Program-made: the position numbers and the translations under genes | Shown: positions 1 through 11,680 of the stretch, piece by piece | How positions within the stretch are numbered: position 1 is the stretch's first letter | Layout: every line of letters begins with the position of its first letter | Origin: Calamus simplicifolius | Lineage: Eukaryota; Streptophyta; Magnoliopsida; Arecales; Arecaceae | NCBI GenBank assembly: GCA_900491605.1 | Contig: UESW01003828.1 | Coordinates: 1,337,153 to 1,401,152, forward strand | DNA length: 64,000 nucleotides | Reading direction: 5' to 3' | The notes under the pieces: generated by a model | The model's input: only the letters and a program-made list of their open reading frames with translations | Databases searched by the model: none | What the model was told of the DNA's origin: nothing

Positions 1-311
1 TTGCTGGAATAATTATTATGGATACTAACCCTAAGCAAGGTTCGCCTTACCATACCTATTTTGTGTCTCGGTCGGCTACTGGTACATACTGTATCGAAAT
101 GGTGCTGTACTAGAAGGAATGAGTAGTCAGAGGACCAAAGAAGTAGCTGGAAGAGTAGAGCAACTAGAAGAACCAAAGAAAAAAAAAAGAGATTGAGAGA
201 GGGCAAAGCATACTTGCTCAGCGGCCACTATCCTCGATCAACACAAAAACCCTAACCAAAAGCTTGATAAGAGCAGAGTAGCTAGAAGAAAAGAGAGAGA
301 TGAAATGCAAA

Positions 312-314
<3 letters not shown>

Positions 315-363
<49 letters not shown>
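315..363. repeat. (GA)n microsatellite
   Basis: An almost perfect AG dinucleotide run of about 24 units. It lies in a purine-rich stretch on the plus strand and forces a poly(Leu-Ser) reading frame on the minus strand that is not a gene. The sequence before it (1-314) shows no gene I can support. Confidence 0.97.
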
Positions 364-367
<4 letters not shown>

Positions 368-834
368 GCAGTGTGTACCTACTTGTTGGCTGCTGTCCTT
401 AATCAATCCTAGGAAATGAAACTATATGCCATCCTTGATTGAAGCTAGAAAATGAAGCCATTAGAATGATGAAACCCTAGCCATAAAAGAAATCGAGGGA
501 AAAAAAGCATTAGGGTTTCCGTCTTGCGCATCGGATGAATGTCAAAAAGAGGCAAACAATTAGACGATATTTTTAATAGTAAATAATTTTTTAACTGAGT
601 TGAGCCTGACCTTGATAGTGCAAATCTAATAGTAGACCCAATGAAGCATGCCAATTTAAATAGGTGAACCGTCCTAGATTTCGGCTGGTATGATTCAGTT
701 CATCCCGTACTAACTGGTTCAAGTCGATTCAACATTCCTTGACCTTGAGTTAATATACTTGTCATGGCATGCTTTTTATGAGGATTTTGGTTGTGTTTTA
801 AAGGATTGAAGGGAGGCAAAGTAAAGCATAAAAT

Positions 835-1016
835 TGAGAAGAAAACTAAAGAAAATACACTGCCAAAATTTTATTTCTTAGAAAGATAGTACTATAGATC
901 ACTTTTCATTCTATCCTTTGTTATATATTATGTTACAGTAATAGACCTAGAAACCAACTCTCCTAAAACTTAGGAAATTAGTTCTAGCAACCTAACTAAC
1001 TTAGAGAGCATCAACA
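835..1016 (-). repeat. 3' LTR of the deleted copia element
   Basis: 182 bp, TG...CA bounded, next to the polypurine tract at 1017-1025. About 96% identical to the copy at 1581-1762 by eye, so the insertion is not ancient. Confidence 0.88.
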
Positions 1017-1064
1017 CTCCCCTTCAAGCTGTGCAGTATATGTTATACATGCCCAGCTTGTCAA

Positions 1065-1545
1065 TCATTCTGTCGAACATTGCTTGAACAGTGCTTTGGT
1101 TAAGATATCGGCAATTTGTTGTGAGGTTGGTACATAATTCACATCAATGATCCCTTCTATTTTATCCTTCTTGATAAAGTGTCGATCTACTTCCACGTGC
1201 TTGGTACAGTCGTGATGAACTGGGTTGTGTGCGATGGAGATTGCAGCTTTATTATCACAATGAATCTGAGTGGCATTTATGGTTTTATTGCTAATTCTTC
1301 CAGCAACATTTTTAGCCATAGAGCCTCACAAATACCATTAGCTGTATATCGTAATTCAGCTTCAGCACTGTTCCTTGCAACTACACTCTGTTTCTTGCTT
1401 CGCCAAGTCACAAGGTTGCCCTAAACATATGAACAGTAACTAGAGGTAGAACGTTGTCACTAGTAGAACCTGCCCAATCAGCGTCTACAAGACTCTGCTC
1501 ACTCCAGTTATGGCCATCAATAGCCTAGTCTTCCTCAATCAAAAT
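1065..1545 (-). pseudogene. copia RNase H domain remnant
   Basis: The minus strand encodes the C-terminal RNase H of a Ty1/copia polyprotein. Recognisable blocks are ADWAGS near the start, the block TWRSKKQSVVARNSAEAE, then IHCDNKAAISIAHNP, KHVEVDRHFIK and the terminal QQIADILTKAL. The blocks fall in at least two frames, so there is a frameshift near 1320 and the product cannot be made whole. The domain begins only about 50 bp after the primer-site core, showing that the deletion removed everything from gag to RT. Confidence 0.88.
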
Positions 1546-1580
1546 TATGCTTCTATCGCTCTGATTTATTTCTTAAAAAT

Positions 1581-1762
1581 TGGGAAGAAAACTAAAGAAA
1601 ATACACTGCCAAAATTTTATTTATTAGAAAGATAGTACTATGTATCACTTTTCATTCTATCCTTTGTTATATATTATGTTACATAAATAGACCTACAAAC
1701 CAACTCTCCTAAAACTTAGGAAATTAGTTCTAGCAACCTAACTAACTTAGAGAGCATCAACA
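1581..1762 (-). repeat. 5' LTR of the deleted copia element
   Basis: 182 bp partner of the copy at 835-1016, with the same TG...CA ends. The primer-site core lies 15 bp away, slightly further than usual. Confidence 0.87.
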
Positions 1763-2042
1763 CAAACATTTACTTGTATTTTTGATGAATTTTGCAAATG
1801 AAGTGAACCCTTCATATTCTTTTCTCTGTTCTCATCTTTCTTCCTCTTCCTGATCCCCATTACTTAGGTCTGATTTAGATATAAAATAATCATAGTTCTC
1901 CTCCGCTTCTTTATCGTCTACTCCTTCCTCTTCCTCTTGTATTCCTTTCCTCTCTTTCCTCGTCTATCCATGTTTGAAAAATTTTAGCTTAAAAAGATAT
2001 CAAATTCAAAGTAGGGGAATCTGATTTTATGTTCTTAACCCT

Positions 2043-2045
<3 letters not shown>

Positions 2046-2078
<33 letters not shown>
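2046..2078. repeat. (CT)n microsatellite
   Basis: About 16 uninterrupted TC units in a pyrimidine-rich stretch. Confidence 0.95.
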
Positions 2079-2083
<5 letters not shown>

Positions 2084-3239
2084 AGTAATCCCCTTTGTCA
2101 TTCCTTACTTTTCCTTCCAAATTTTATTGGGGAGAAAGATCCATCATGATATCCAATTGTTATTATCGGTTCTCATCAAAGCTTGTTTCTAACGTCACTC
2201 TTCTTACTAGATGAAGACTAAGGACTGTATATGGTGTTCTAATCTTTCAAAAACCATGCTCTCCAAGTGACAAAATAGAGAGGTTCTTATGGACTGTACA
2301 TGATTCGCATGGCACATGCCACCACTGATCTCCCTTCCAATATATTCCCCATTCTTATGGACTTTTAGTTGTCCCTATAATTTTTTATTTCCTTTTTGAT
2401 TTTATGGTGGACCACATCCTAATAGGAAATATATCTAAGTAAATAGATGTGTGCATGTATTTGCAAATTTGATCCTGAAACAAGTATGAGATGCCAATAG
2501 AGCTGATTCTATGACAATAAATATTCGAACATTGATCATGTTGTGTATTTCCATGTGTCTGCCATTTTCAAAGTCTTGGATGGTTCCATGCATTTCTAAA
2601 ATACCATTTTGTAGCTATTTTAGTTTTCAAATTGGTTGCTCAAATTGGTTTTAGTTTTCAACATATTAGTTTCTCAAGCTTGTGGTTTGAGTAAATTCAT
2701 CTGTCAAGCTTTACGTTCAAATTGCTTGCTCTTATTTTTCAAATTGGTTGCTCTAATTAACATGTTCAAGCTTTTCTAAAATGTGATTTTGTAGACATTT
2801 ACATCTGCTTGCTCGAGCTTTAAAAATTCTACAGGAACAGTAGTATGGAGGCATATAACTTATGTCGAGTAGCTTCGTCTGTCAAAAGCTTGAGCAAGCA
2901 GAGGTTGTCAACATCCTTTAGGTCAAAACTATGAATAACTCTCACCCAATTCCCACTCTTACTTGAAAGTCTGTCTTTTTTTTTTTAATGGGTTTACTGA
3001 ACAATCTCTCAAGAGATCAGCTAAGTTGGGTGTTTTGGTCAAAGCATATTTTGGCATATGGTAGGTATATGACCAGGGCTTTTTAGTTGCCTGCTTATCT
3101 AGTTGCAGACTTGCAGCCGCAACTAGAAATCTGTGTTTGTATTTGCAAGTGTTTTTTTTTTTGGCTAGATTGTATACCTGTGTTTGATGGTTTAACGTGG
3201 AGAGGCTGTGCCATCACTATGCAACTGAACGGTAAAATT

Positions 3240-3352
3240 ACCTTCACTGATATTTTTATATTATATTATCATATTATATGATCATTATAATATGATATTA
3301 TATTATAATGTTATATATATATATTATAATTTATATATATAATATAATATTA
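3240..3352. repeat. AT-only palindromic tract
   Basis: Roughly 100 bp almost free of G and C, built of overlapping inverted TATAATAT-like words. It could form a cruciform. No TE ends are recognised. Confidence 0.8.
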
Positions 3353-3777
3353 TGTTTGAGAACCCTGTTAGAATGGTGAAGAATCATCCACGCCAAATGC
3401 TTGGGGGAAATACCTCTCTTAGTTTCGAACAGGAACCTCCTAGTGGAAAAGGAGTGTAATCACATGGCCATAGCCTATTAGGCAAAAAAAGGAGATTGGG
3501 GGTATTTCCACCCTCCTATATCTTGGAGCTATTAAGAAAGCCAAGATTGTGGAATGAGGAATGTGAAATATGACAAATCACTTGGAATTATGTTGTATTG
3601 TAATGGAAATTACTTAAAAAAAAAAAAAAAAAGGAGAGGAACAGCTTGGACTTGAACCTTAGATATGGCAATGCTGTGTTGAATGACTTTATAATCATAT
3701 ATATATATATTTTAATATCTAGTAGTAAGTGGCATGTCATGTTCTAACAATGTTCTCTTTTTGTCGATGATTTGCAG

Positions 3778-4489
3778 GACATCTGAACAAGGCATTACTG
3801 GTGCGTAAACTTGAATCCTTTTATGTATATATATGTTCTCTTTTTTTCATTTTTTTCATTCAGCTTATCTCTGTTTTAAGTGGATGCAAAAGTGGACTGA
3901 CCATTTTGCTCAATTCTCTTCCACAGCAACATGTGCCTACGATGTCTACTGTGTGGGAAGGGTATTACTTGAGCTTGTCACTGGCAAGCTCGGCATTAGT
4001 GGGTCAAACGATGCTGCAACAAATGAGTGGATCGAGCACACACTGCGTCATGTCAACCTCTACGAGAAGGAGCTTGTGACGAAAATTGTGGATCCATCCC
4101 TCATCGTGGACGAGGACCACCTGGAGGAAGTCTGGGCGGTGGCTATCGTGGCCAAGTCCTGCCTGAACCCAAGACCCTCCAAACGCCCGCTGATGAGGTA
4201 CGTCCTAAAAGCACTGGAGAACCCTCTGAAGGTGGTAAGGGAGGAGAACGAGTCTGGCTCGGCGAGGCTGAGGGCCACTTCCTCCCGGGGCTCTTGGAAT
4301 GCTGCTTTCTTTGGAAGCTGGCGCCGCAACTCCTCTGAGATCGGCGGCCCGGCAAGGGAGGACCAGTCGCTGAAACGTTCAGGTACGTTGAGGTCTCAAG
4401 GTAGCGGTGGGGAGCACTCGTCCTCCAACAAGAGATCGTCAAAGGAGATATTCCCAGAACCATCTGATGTACGTGACACTGAGGATTGA
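3778..4489 (+). CDS. 3' exons of an LRR receptor-like kinase (At2g16250-like)
   Basis: Two exons, 3778-3800 and 3927-4489, joined over a 126-bp GT-AG intron. The join gives TSEQGITATCAYDVYCVGRV in one frame. What remains is the end of the kinase domain: subdomain IX DVYCVG, where DVYCFG/DVYSFG is usual, the LLELVTGK block, and the subdomain XI-like SKRPLM. After it comes a basic Ser-rich tail with the SARLRATSSRGSW...FFGSWRRNSSE pattern. From memory of the family this tail matches the plant kinase group around Arabidopsis At2g16250, a membrane LRR kinase. The signal peptide, LRRs, transmembrane helix and catalytic loop are absent from the window. They could lie upstream of base 1, or the copy could be a 3' fragment. 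The 23-nt exon is unusually short. About 400 bp of 3' UTR-like sequence follows the TGA. Confidence 0.8.
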
Positions 4490-6171
4490 AGCTGATGGGC
4501 TTTTTTTTTTTCGTGATTCTTTGTGCAATAATTTTTGGCAGGCTCCCCATTCGAGTGCCTGCCCATAGCTATATCCGATCTCAAGTCCGTTTCTTCTGCA
4601 AGCATCAAAATGGAGTGAGCTTGATGGCTTGCATTGAGATCGATTCTTTCTCTTTGCATTCACTTGGTGAACAAAGAGGTTTACAGGGAGGCAGCCCTGG
4701 TGGGTCTACAGTTTTCTCCGCGCCTATTCTTGTCGCGGTGGTAGCTGTGGCCGAGAGTCCATTGCTTGCAGTTTGTTTGTTTATACGTGTCCTTTGCAAA
4801 ACATCAAGCTGCCATTTTTTTCCTGTGCAATGTATTGTTTAATTGGTGGTCTTTCTGGGTAATGTAAATTGAATGACTGGGTTTCATATTACAGCATTCT
4901 TGCGGCCTGAATCGCCCTTTTAAAAAAAAAAAAAAATTATAAAGTTCATGTCAAAAATCGTCCAAGAAGTTACAAAAAAGATTTTCTTTATCTTGATCTA
5001 AGGAAAGGATGAGAAAGAGATGGAAAAAGAAAATGGTTCCACCGAGGAATGGACTCAGGTCACTGGATTCGGAATCCAATGTTTTGAACGCTAGATCAAG
5101 GAATTAATGAGAGCATATATTTATTTATTAAAAAAAAAAACATATCACCTTACCATTCCCATGATTTCGCTGTAAGGGAGGATTTGAGAAAAATATTTAG
5201 TCCTTGCTTGGCTACTTGTTTTTGTTTATTTTCTGGAGATTTGGCTTCTCATTTTCTAGAAATAATGAGAAAATGAATGCTCGTCTTTTCTAAAGCGTAA
5301 TCATGACTTTTTTAAAGCAAAAATAAAAAAAAAAAAAAATAGTTTTTCTTTTAAATCAAGTAGAGAACAGTCGTTTCCCTCCGGTTTTCCGGCAATCAAA
5401 AACTCAAGTAGAATAAATTCTCCTTTGCGATCATAATTCCATTTCATAAGCTCGTCCTGTTTGCTTCTAGCGATGCTGACTTCTCTACACATAATTCCAT
5501 TTTAACAATCTCCATTGCTACGCCCTAATGAATGCAAGTGTGAGCATATCTATTCAAATTGTTTGACAGAAGGGCATCATTACGTTGTACCATAAGATTC
5601 TCCAGAAAGGCATGCGACATCTCTTATAGCAAGGGGAGGAAACGTAATTTTGGTAGATGCAAGTATTATCAATTCATAGTTTTGTACATCATATTATTGA
5701 GAGACCAGCACCGCTCCGATATACAATGGCGAGGGTTCAATTCCATAGGTTCGAATCCACAGAAGATCATTCACTCTCTTCCGCTTATAAACTTCACCAT
5801 GGGAATATGGTGGAGGGTGTGGTTATATTATATAGATATAGATACAGAACAACCCATAGAATACTTTGATACTCCATGGGAACAAGCATGGTATATTTCT
5901 AATTACATTTCAGATTTCCATGTTTCACCAATGACATCAAATTTCTGCTATTAATAAAGTTGGCAACAGAATTGTTTCAGTCAGAAACAGAGAAACAGAG
6001 TTTAGAGAATCTACATCTCAGCAATGGAGCTACTGCATTGATATCAGAAAACAATGTCTACACTCCAAAGCAACTTGATTAGCGGTATAAGCAAGCCGGC
6101 TTGTGATCCAGTAACCAAGCCTCAACAAGAACCTGCACTAGTCTTGGGAATCCATTCTGCAGCTGTAAAAC
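4490..6171. other. Convergent intergenic region, two 3' UTRs
   Basis: The kinase gene ends from the left and the AP-3 sigma gene ends from the right, so this holds two 3' UTRs facing each other. Short poly(A) runs occur at 4921-4935, 5131-5140 and 5325-5340. I see no tRNA, ORF with a recognisable family, or TE end. Confidence 0.6.
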
Positions 6172-9100
6172 CTAGCGGCCAAATCTCGCTGAAACAGACT
6201 TGGGAACAAGACCGATTGCACTTGAAGATTTCTCTAACTTTGCGATCTCCTCGACAGCCTTCAACACTTGCTCGGAACTAGTTTCCAACACTTGGCCTCC
6301 AAATATAATTTCGTCTAAAATCATATGCATCTGCATAAAACATTCACGATGAAGCTCCCAATTTAAAAGGATCATGATATGTATATATATAAGCTTCATT
6401 AATAATAAGATCTAATATAATAAATTTGCTCAATTCCAAATTTTCAACATAAAAGATAAAGAGCCTGGTCTGGCTGAGGAAACTGCCACAATAGCTAGAC
6501 CCGACATCCTGCATTGAAGAAAAAATCAATCAAAATTGCCAAACTTAGGGGCAGAAGAATCTAATGATACACAACTATGTATCTGGAATATGACAAACAG
6601 GTATCAGCAGATCACTGTATCTGGCCGCATTGATAAAACCCTTGAATTTGCTTGGCCTGAATCCAAAACAGAATATATTCCTAGAACAGTAAAAAACCCA
6701 AGCACTTCATTCCTTGATCCATTTCATAACAATTAAAAAAAAAAACATTCACTAGACATTACAAAAGGACTTAATGATAGCATCAACATTACTGTGTTTA
6801 GACTCCTACATATCAGTGACGTCTTTTAGGCTTTCTTAGAGGCCATAAGTTTATTCTCTGTGACGCTTTATCAACTTTGGCTCTCATCTACCTTGCATTC
6901 TTAGAGTTGTTAACTGGACATGAGTTAATTCCCTTCGACCCTTTTCCAACTTTGGCTCCCATCTTACATTTTTACAGTTGTTAACTGGACTTCAACTTTC
7001 ACACTAGACGTGATACCACTTCTCCATCAATAACAAAGTTATGCAAATTTTGCTGAGTTGGAGCATAAGTTCCAAAATCACTTCCTTGAATTGTTTCTAC
7101 ATGTCTTCAAAGTCTACTTCCCTCCCCCCACCCAAAACAATAAATTACACACAATTGAAATAACGTACATTGTACAAGCGCCCAGACCAACAGGAAAGAA
7201 TTGAAGAATAATCTATCACAATTTAGAATCCATTCACACCACTTAACAAGAGAGACACCATGGGCACTGTTAGAAAGTGGATGATTAAGAAAGACCACCT
7301 TTGGCAATGACAACTACCACAAAACTAGAAGCAAGTTTATAAGAGAGCTTCCTCAGGAAGTAACTGGGCCTTCTTTGGGGTGATAATGAGAAATGGAGGG
7401 GTTGGGCTGGCTGAACTCCTCAGAAAAAGAGAAAAAAAGTGCCAATTTTGCTCAAATTACATTCACATGCACATAAAGCCCTAATCAAATTGTTTGGGTT
7501 GGCTTTGGTGAATCTTAATTTACTAATAATTCTTATTAATGACTGCTTCTAGTATTAGTGCAACACTTTCATATTATTTTTTGAAATACCAAATTTGCCC
7601 CAATTTTCATTGACCTGCACATCACATCTTATCCAAACTGCTTGGGTTGGCTTTGGTAAATCCTCATTTGCTGTCACTATTGTCAATGAATGCTTCCAGC
7701 ATTACAGCAACATCTTCTATATTCTTTCTTACAAAGCCAATTTAGCTCAAAATTCATTCCAATGCACATCAAACCTGTACAGTTTGTTAGGGTTTGCTTT
7801 AGTGAATCTTTATTTTTCCCTTGTCATTAAGATGACTTACAACACTACTGCAACATTTTTCATATTCTTTCATATTTCAGATATGCCAGCATAGGTCTAC
7901 CTCTATGCTTGATAGACCCTTCTACAAATATTTGAACAACTTGCTCCATAGCAGTTTCCTCATGTCTCTGCTGCATGTGCCAATACCATCCCAATCATAT
8001 CTTCATTACTGTAACTCCTATGCCTCCTCTAAAATATGTATTCCTAACTCTGTCCTCTCTAGATTTACTGAACATTAACAACGTTCCCTTTAATGCCACT
8101 TTCTTTTTCACTTGAATCGACTTATTGCCCAACACTTTGAAATGTCCTCAAGGATCAAGATATCAGGAATTCTCCTATTCCACAATCTTGGATTCCCACG
8201 GAAGATCGCCTGAGGAATCAAATTCCACAGTCAGCCCATGATACCAATTTGAAAACTTTACCAGCATTACCAAACCACAGACTTTTCATCAATCAGAAAC
8301 CAATGCATATTCATTGACTTTAGGATTGGAGCTTTCATTTGACAAACCATATGTAAGGAAAGAGATGCTTAACATATAAACATCCACTCAACACAAAACC
8401 CAAAATGGTTGCATCTCTAGCAACAATTATAAGTTCTTCATCTAAGTTACCACTCAACAAAAGGCTTACCGTGCATTTTAACTCCAAAGAAAGGCCAATT
8501 GGGTCTTCAAGAGATCCATCACTGGCAAATATAAGAAAGAATATACAAGCATAGAGAATTCAAGGTTAAGTCATAGTCATTTAAAAGTCTTCTTATAGAA
8601 AGTAAGGGCCGATTTGGCAGCCAATTTGGGTTGGATTTTTTGTTTCCGAAAATAAAAAATCTAACCCATAGCATGGAAAACATGTTTGGCCGGACTGTTT
8701 TCGAAAATATTTTTCGAAACGATCCTAAAAATCTGAATGAATCTAAAAACGTCAGAAAACATCGAGCAACGTTTTCCTTGGATTCATCTCAGACGTCTTT
8801 TAGATTTTATCCTTTCTCAAAATGCCCAAAACTCACGGATTCGCCTTCCTCCTTCCCGCGACCTTTCTCCATGCGATTCACTGCTACCTTTATCCGAAAA
8901 CAATTTTTGAAAACACCAACCAACGTATTCTCGAATACTAAAAATCAACAAATACAACTCAGATTTTTGGATACAATCCATGTTTTCGAAAACAATTTTC
9001 TGGATCACGAATCAAACAAGGCCTAAGTTTCCAAAACAACATCTATAACCATGTGTGGAAAACTTCAATTGACAAACAAAAGAAGTCTTCTTTGGTAAAT

Positions 9101-11429
9101 AAGTGAAGGTCAGATATAGATGTTGCTACAAGTCAATGCTTTTTATCATTTTACACTGTCTATCAACCATTATGAAAACCATACTCGCTTATATTCATTG
9201 AAGAAAAAAAAATAAAAAATGAACCACTTCTCACACACTTTTATTTCTATATTTAGTTATTTAGCATTTTATGTGTGATAATAATATCATTAATTATTGA
9301 AATAAAAAAAGGAGAATGGAGTTATGGATTATGCATTTTCTATTCTTCATGAATTGTTTATACATGCTATTTCGTCAACTTTGTTGTCAATGATGTAAGA
9401 ATGCTAAGTCTTTTTACAATTTTTTTTGCATGTCTTTTGTATGATATTTCTGTGTCTTCCATTTATTATTTTATATACCTAAAGAATTTTAAAAAATTAC
9501 TTAAAAGTTGTGGTGCCTGATGTGATGAAATGCATTCTTGGCAATTAAGTGAAAAAAAATTATAAAATGAAAAATAGCCCACAACATCATATGCCACAAA
9601 ATCTCGAGCAATAACAAGGGTTCAAGAAAACAAGTTCAATATGACAAAATGAGAATGCTGAGAAAGAAGGGTTGTATATTAGATTTTGATGGAGAACTGA
9701 TTATGATGGCAGACATGTAGGATGAGGATATGAGGATGAATTGAAAAGCAGAGGCACTCTTATCTTATGACATATTCAGAGAGATGAGTGGAAGAGCTAA
9801 GCTAATATGCATGGAATTGCATTACCATTACAGATAGCCACAAATATCAGCAACTGGGAAATAAAGATTCATAAAGCTGGGCCTAATATTTGAGACAAGG
9901 CTTCATGGTTAGAACTACACACTGTGCTAGTTTTGTTTCATATAATTCTGAATTTGTAATTCATTTCTTGACAAATAAAATTTTAATCCTCCTCTTTTTT
10001 TTTTTGATCTGTTTCCCTGTGCATTGCATTTAGATAGCATGCGGAGGCTGAGACAATCTACTTACAGTCATCTAGGTAATCTCAAATATGTCGAATTAGT
10101 TACCTACATGAAACAACTCAATAGACGGACCATAAGACAGAAAATGTTGAGAAAATAGCAAGAACTACTAACACTACCTTGTTGAAATTGAACACAATGT
10201 CCAGCTCACAAACATTCTTGAAGCATCTGTCCAGCGTCTCAACAAACACTGCAAGCCACACAATTTAATTAGACCCAATATCTTCAAAAAAAGTCAGGTA
10301 CTATCCTATAGGGACATAAAAAGTTCTGCATCACTAGTCAGCCATAAATCACAAGGAATAGTTACAAGATATGGCTTTTAATGCACAATATGAGAGCAAC
10401 AATTCATGCACTGCTCATGGCTGTCAAAGTTACATGCAAGAACAAAAGGCACAGATTGTAGCAAACAATCTTTGCATAATTTAGACATACCTTGTATAAG
10501 GTCAAGCATAGCTAGCTCATTTTCAGCACTATCAAACACAAAAACAAAATACAGAGTGGCAAAATGCTTGTACACCAGCTGAGTGCCCTGCAAATAAGAT
10601 AAGCCAGTGAATATGCAGGCGATATATAAGTAATAATCATTCAAAAAATATCTACGACGTAGGATCTTGTGCACAAACAGATGCATCAAAAGGGTTAATG
10701 ATCAGCTCAATTCAAGCATAAGTTTCAGCATTGCTTCATCAAATGCTACACTTTTCCATACAAAGATTTTAGCCAAAAAAAAAAAAAAAATTCAAGGGGT
10801 GGAGACATTATAGGTTGCAACAGATCCATCTCTATCCCTTTTTTATCTCAGTATTTTACGATAACCATTGTGAACATATCGGGAGTGAAATCCCAGAAAG
10901 AGAAAAGGTAAAACCTAAAATCAAGTGAAAACTTAAGCAGTTAGCATGCAACCATTAACAAAAAGGAAAAAAAAAAAAACACTTTTTTTCCACTTTGTAG
11001 TAGGTGGAAGACACCATAGCGCATCAAAATCTGCAATAAATAATACAGGCATACCGGGCCGAAGATTGCGTCTGCCTCGACGAAGTTGCTTATGCTGTCT
11101 GCTCTCTCGGATAAAACTGCGACGGGATTAAACCGAGTTAAGGAAGGAAGAAGTCCTAAAACGAGCAAAGGTCAAATTTTAATGGAACAATCCGATAGTT
11201 AAGGGACTCGTGACCTCCATAGACGCTGCGGATCAGCTCTTGCTGCTTCTCCGGCGGCTGGGCTTCAAAGGACGAGGAGAAGAATTAAGGAAAGGAGGGG
11301 GAAAATCAGGAAAAAAAAAATCTAACGGGAGGGAAAAAGCCTAGAAGAGGGGAAAAGAACCTGGAATTCGTAGAACTTGACGAGGCGGGGCTTGCCCTGG
11401 GTGCTCATCACTATCACCGCCCGGATCAT
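6172..11429 (-). CDS. AP3S: AP-3 complex subunit sigma
   Basis: Small subunit of the AP-3 clathrin-type adaptor, which sorts membrane cargo from the trans-Golgi/endosome to the vacuole. There are six exons on the minus strand: 11429-11361, 11257-11215, 11116-11055, 10587-10491, 10248-10178 and 6330-6172. All junctions are GT-AG and phases agree, giving 501 nt, 166 residues plus TAG, the normal sigma length. It begins MIRAVIVMSTQGKPRLVKFY and contains the family blocks QQELIRSVYG, SNFVEADAIFGP, LVYKHFATLYFVFV, ENELAMLDLIQ, ETLDRCFKNVCELD, ILDEIIFGGQVLE and a LVPKSVS end. GTQ replaces the usual DSR before LVYKHF, and MHM replaces VHT before ILDE. The last intron is 3.8 kb and holds a MITE and a tandem repeat. 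The gene looks intact; sigma-1/2 subunits are excluded by the AP-3-type FGGQVLETSS region. Confidence 0.95.
7441..7881. repeat. Threefold ~147-bp tandem repeat in AP3S intron 5
   Basis: Three diverged copies start near 7441, 7590 and 7736. Each begins with a CCAATTT-like word followed by a CATTCAC/CACAT box, then a TTGGGTTGGCTTTGGT-like box, then a (C)AGCAACATTTTTCATATTCTTT-like end. Copies differ by many substitutions, so the amplification is old. No coding potential is shared between copies. Confidence 0.85.
8603..9026. mobile_element. PIF/Harbinger (Tourist-like) MITE
   Basis: A 418-bp element (8606-9023) lies between TAA target duplications (8603-8605 and 9024-9026). TAA is the hallmark of PIF/Harbinger insertion. 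Termini are imperfect inverted repeats: GGGCCGATTTGG at the left and, read inward on the other strand, AGGCCTTGTTTGATTC at the right. It has no transposase, so it is non-autonomous. It sits in the last intron of AP3S in no coding role. The 131-aa plus-strand frame within it is fortuitous. Confidence 0.82.
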
Positions 11430-11600
11430 GGCTTTCCGCCGGCCGACCTCGCCAATCGGAGGCGGCACTTCGGCTCCGCTATAACGTGCTCTGCCCTCGT
11501 CGGGACGCAGGGAGGGATGGGCGCGGGGTCGGGGGCAGAAATAGTCGAAAGGTATGGTAAACTTTCAAAGGAGATGATTGTAACACCCTTTATCGACAGT

Positions 11601-11673
11601 GCGCCTGTAGCTCAGTGGATAGAGCGTCTGTTTCCTAAGCAGAAAGTCGAAGGTTCGACCCCTTCCTGGCGCG
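11601..11673 (+). tRNA. tRNA-Arg (anticodon CCT)
   Basis: A 73-nt cloverleaf without intron. Acceptor GCGCCTG pairs with CTGGCGC (one T-T mismatch at pair 6-67); the D arm is GCTC...GAGC. The anticodon arm TCTGT/GCAGA carries loop TTCCTAA with CCT at positions 34-36. The T arm GAAGG-TTCGACC-CCTTC is fully paired and the discriminator is G. The variable loop AAGTC is normal. The internal A box (TAGCTCAGTGG) and B box (GGTTCGACC) are intact, so it should be transcribed by Pol III. It lies about 170 bp upstream of the AP3S start, on the opposite strand. Confidence 0.96.
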
Positions 11674-11680
11674 TTTTTTT
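11674..11680 (+). terminator. Pol III terminator of tRNA-Arg
   Basis: Seven consecutive T residues immediately follow the discriminator base, the standard RNA polymerase III stop. Confidence 0.93.

Larger units (their letters stand above)
835..1762 (-). mobile_element. Internally deleted Ty1/copia LTR retrotransposon
   Basis: Two 182-bp direct repeats that differ at about seven positions frame a 564-bp interior. The element reads on the minus strand. Each LTR starts TGTTGATGC on the minus strand and ends in CA. A polypurine tract GAAGGGGAG abuts the left (3') LTR, and ATCAGAGC, the core of the initiator-Met primer site, lies just inside the right (5') LTR at 1558-1565. Between them only the RNase H end of pol survives: gag, protease, integrase and RT are missing. 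I found no clear target duplication (AAAAT on the left, CAAAC on the right). It is seen in sequence as an LTR pair with PPT and pol end; the lineage is not determined. Confidence 0.88.
1763..3777. other. Non-coding, AT-rich, no gene seen
   Basis: I looked here for upstream kinase exons of the receptor-like kinase and found none. The stretch holds a CT microsatellite, an AT palindromic tract and poly(A)/(T) runs. If the kinase gene is intact, this is part of a long intron. Confidence 0.6.

Noticed and set aside
218..406. Minus-strand frame with a long Leu-Ser run
   Set aside because: It is only the translation of the GA microsatellite.
5740..5765. TTCGAATCC words suggesting a tRNA T arm
   Set aside because: No acceptor stem, D arm or anticodon arm can be folded around them.
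5811..5954. Possible organellar insert encoding YFDTPWEQAWYISNYI
   Set aside because: It feels plastid-like, but I could not match it to any organellar gene and no boundaries are visible.
8631..9026. 131-codon plus-strand frame
   Set aside because: Lies wholly inside the TAA-flanked MITE and has no protein-like features.
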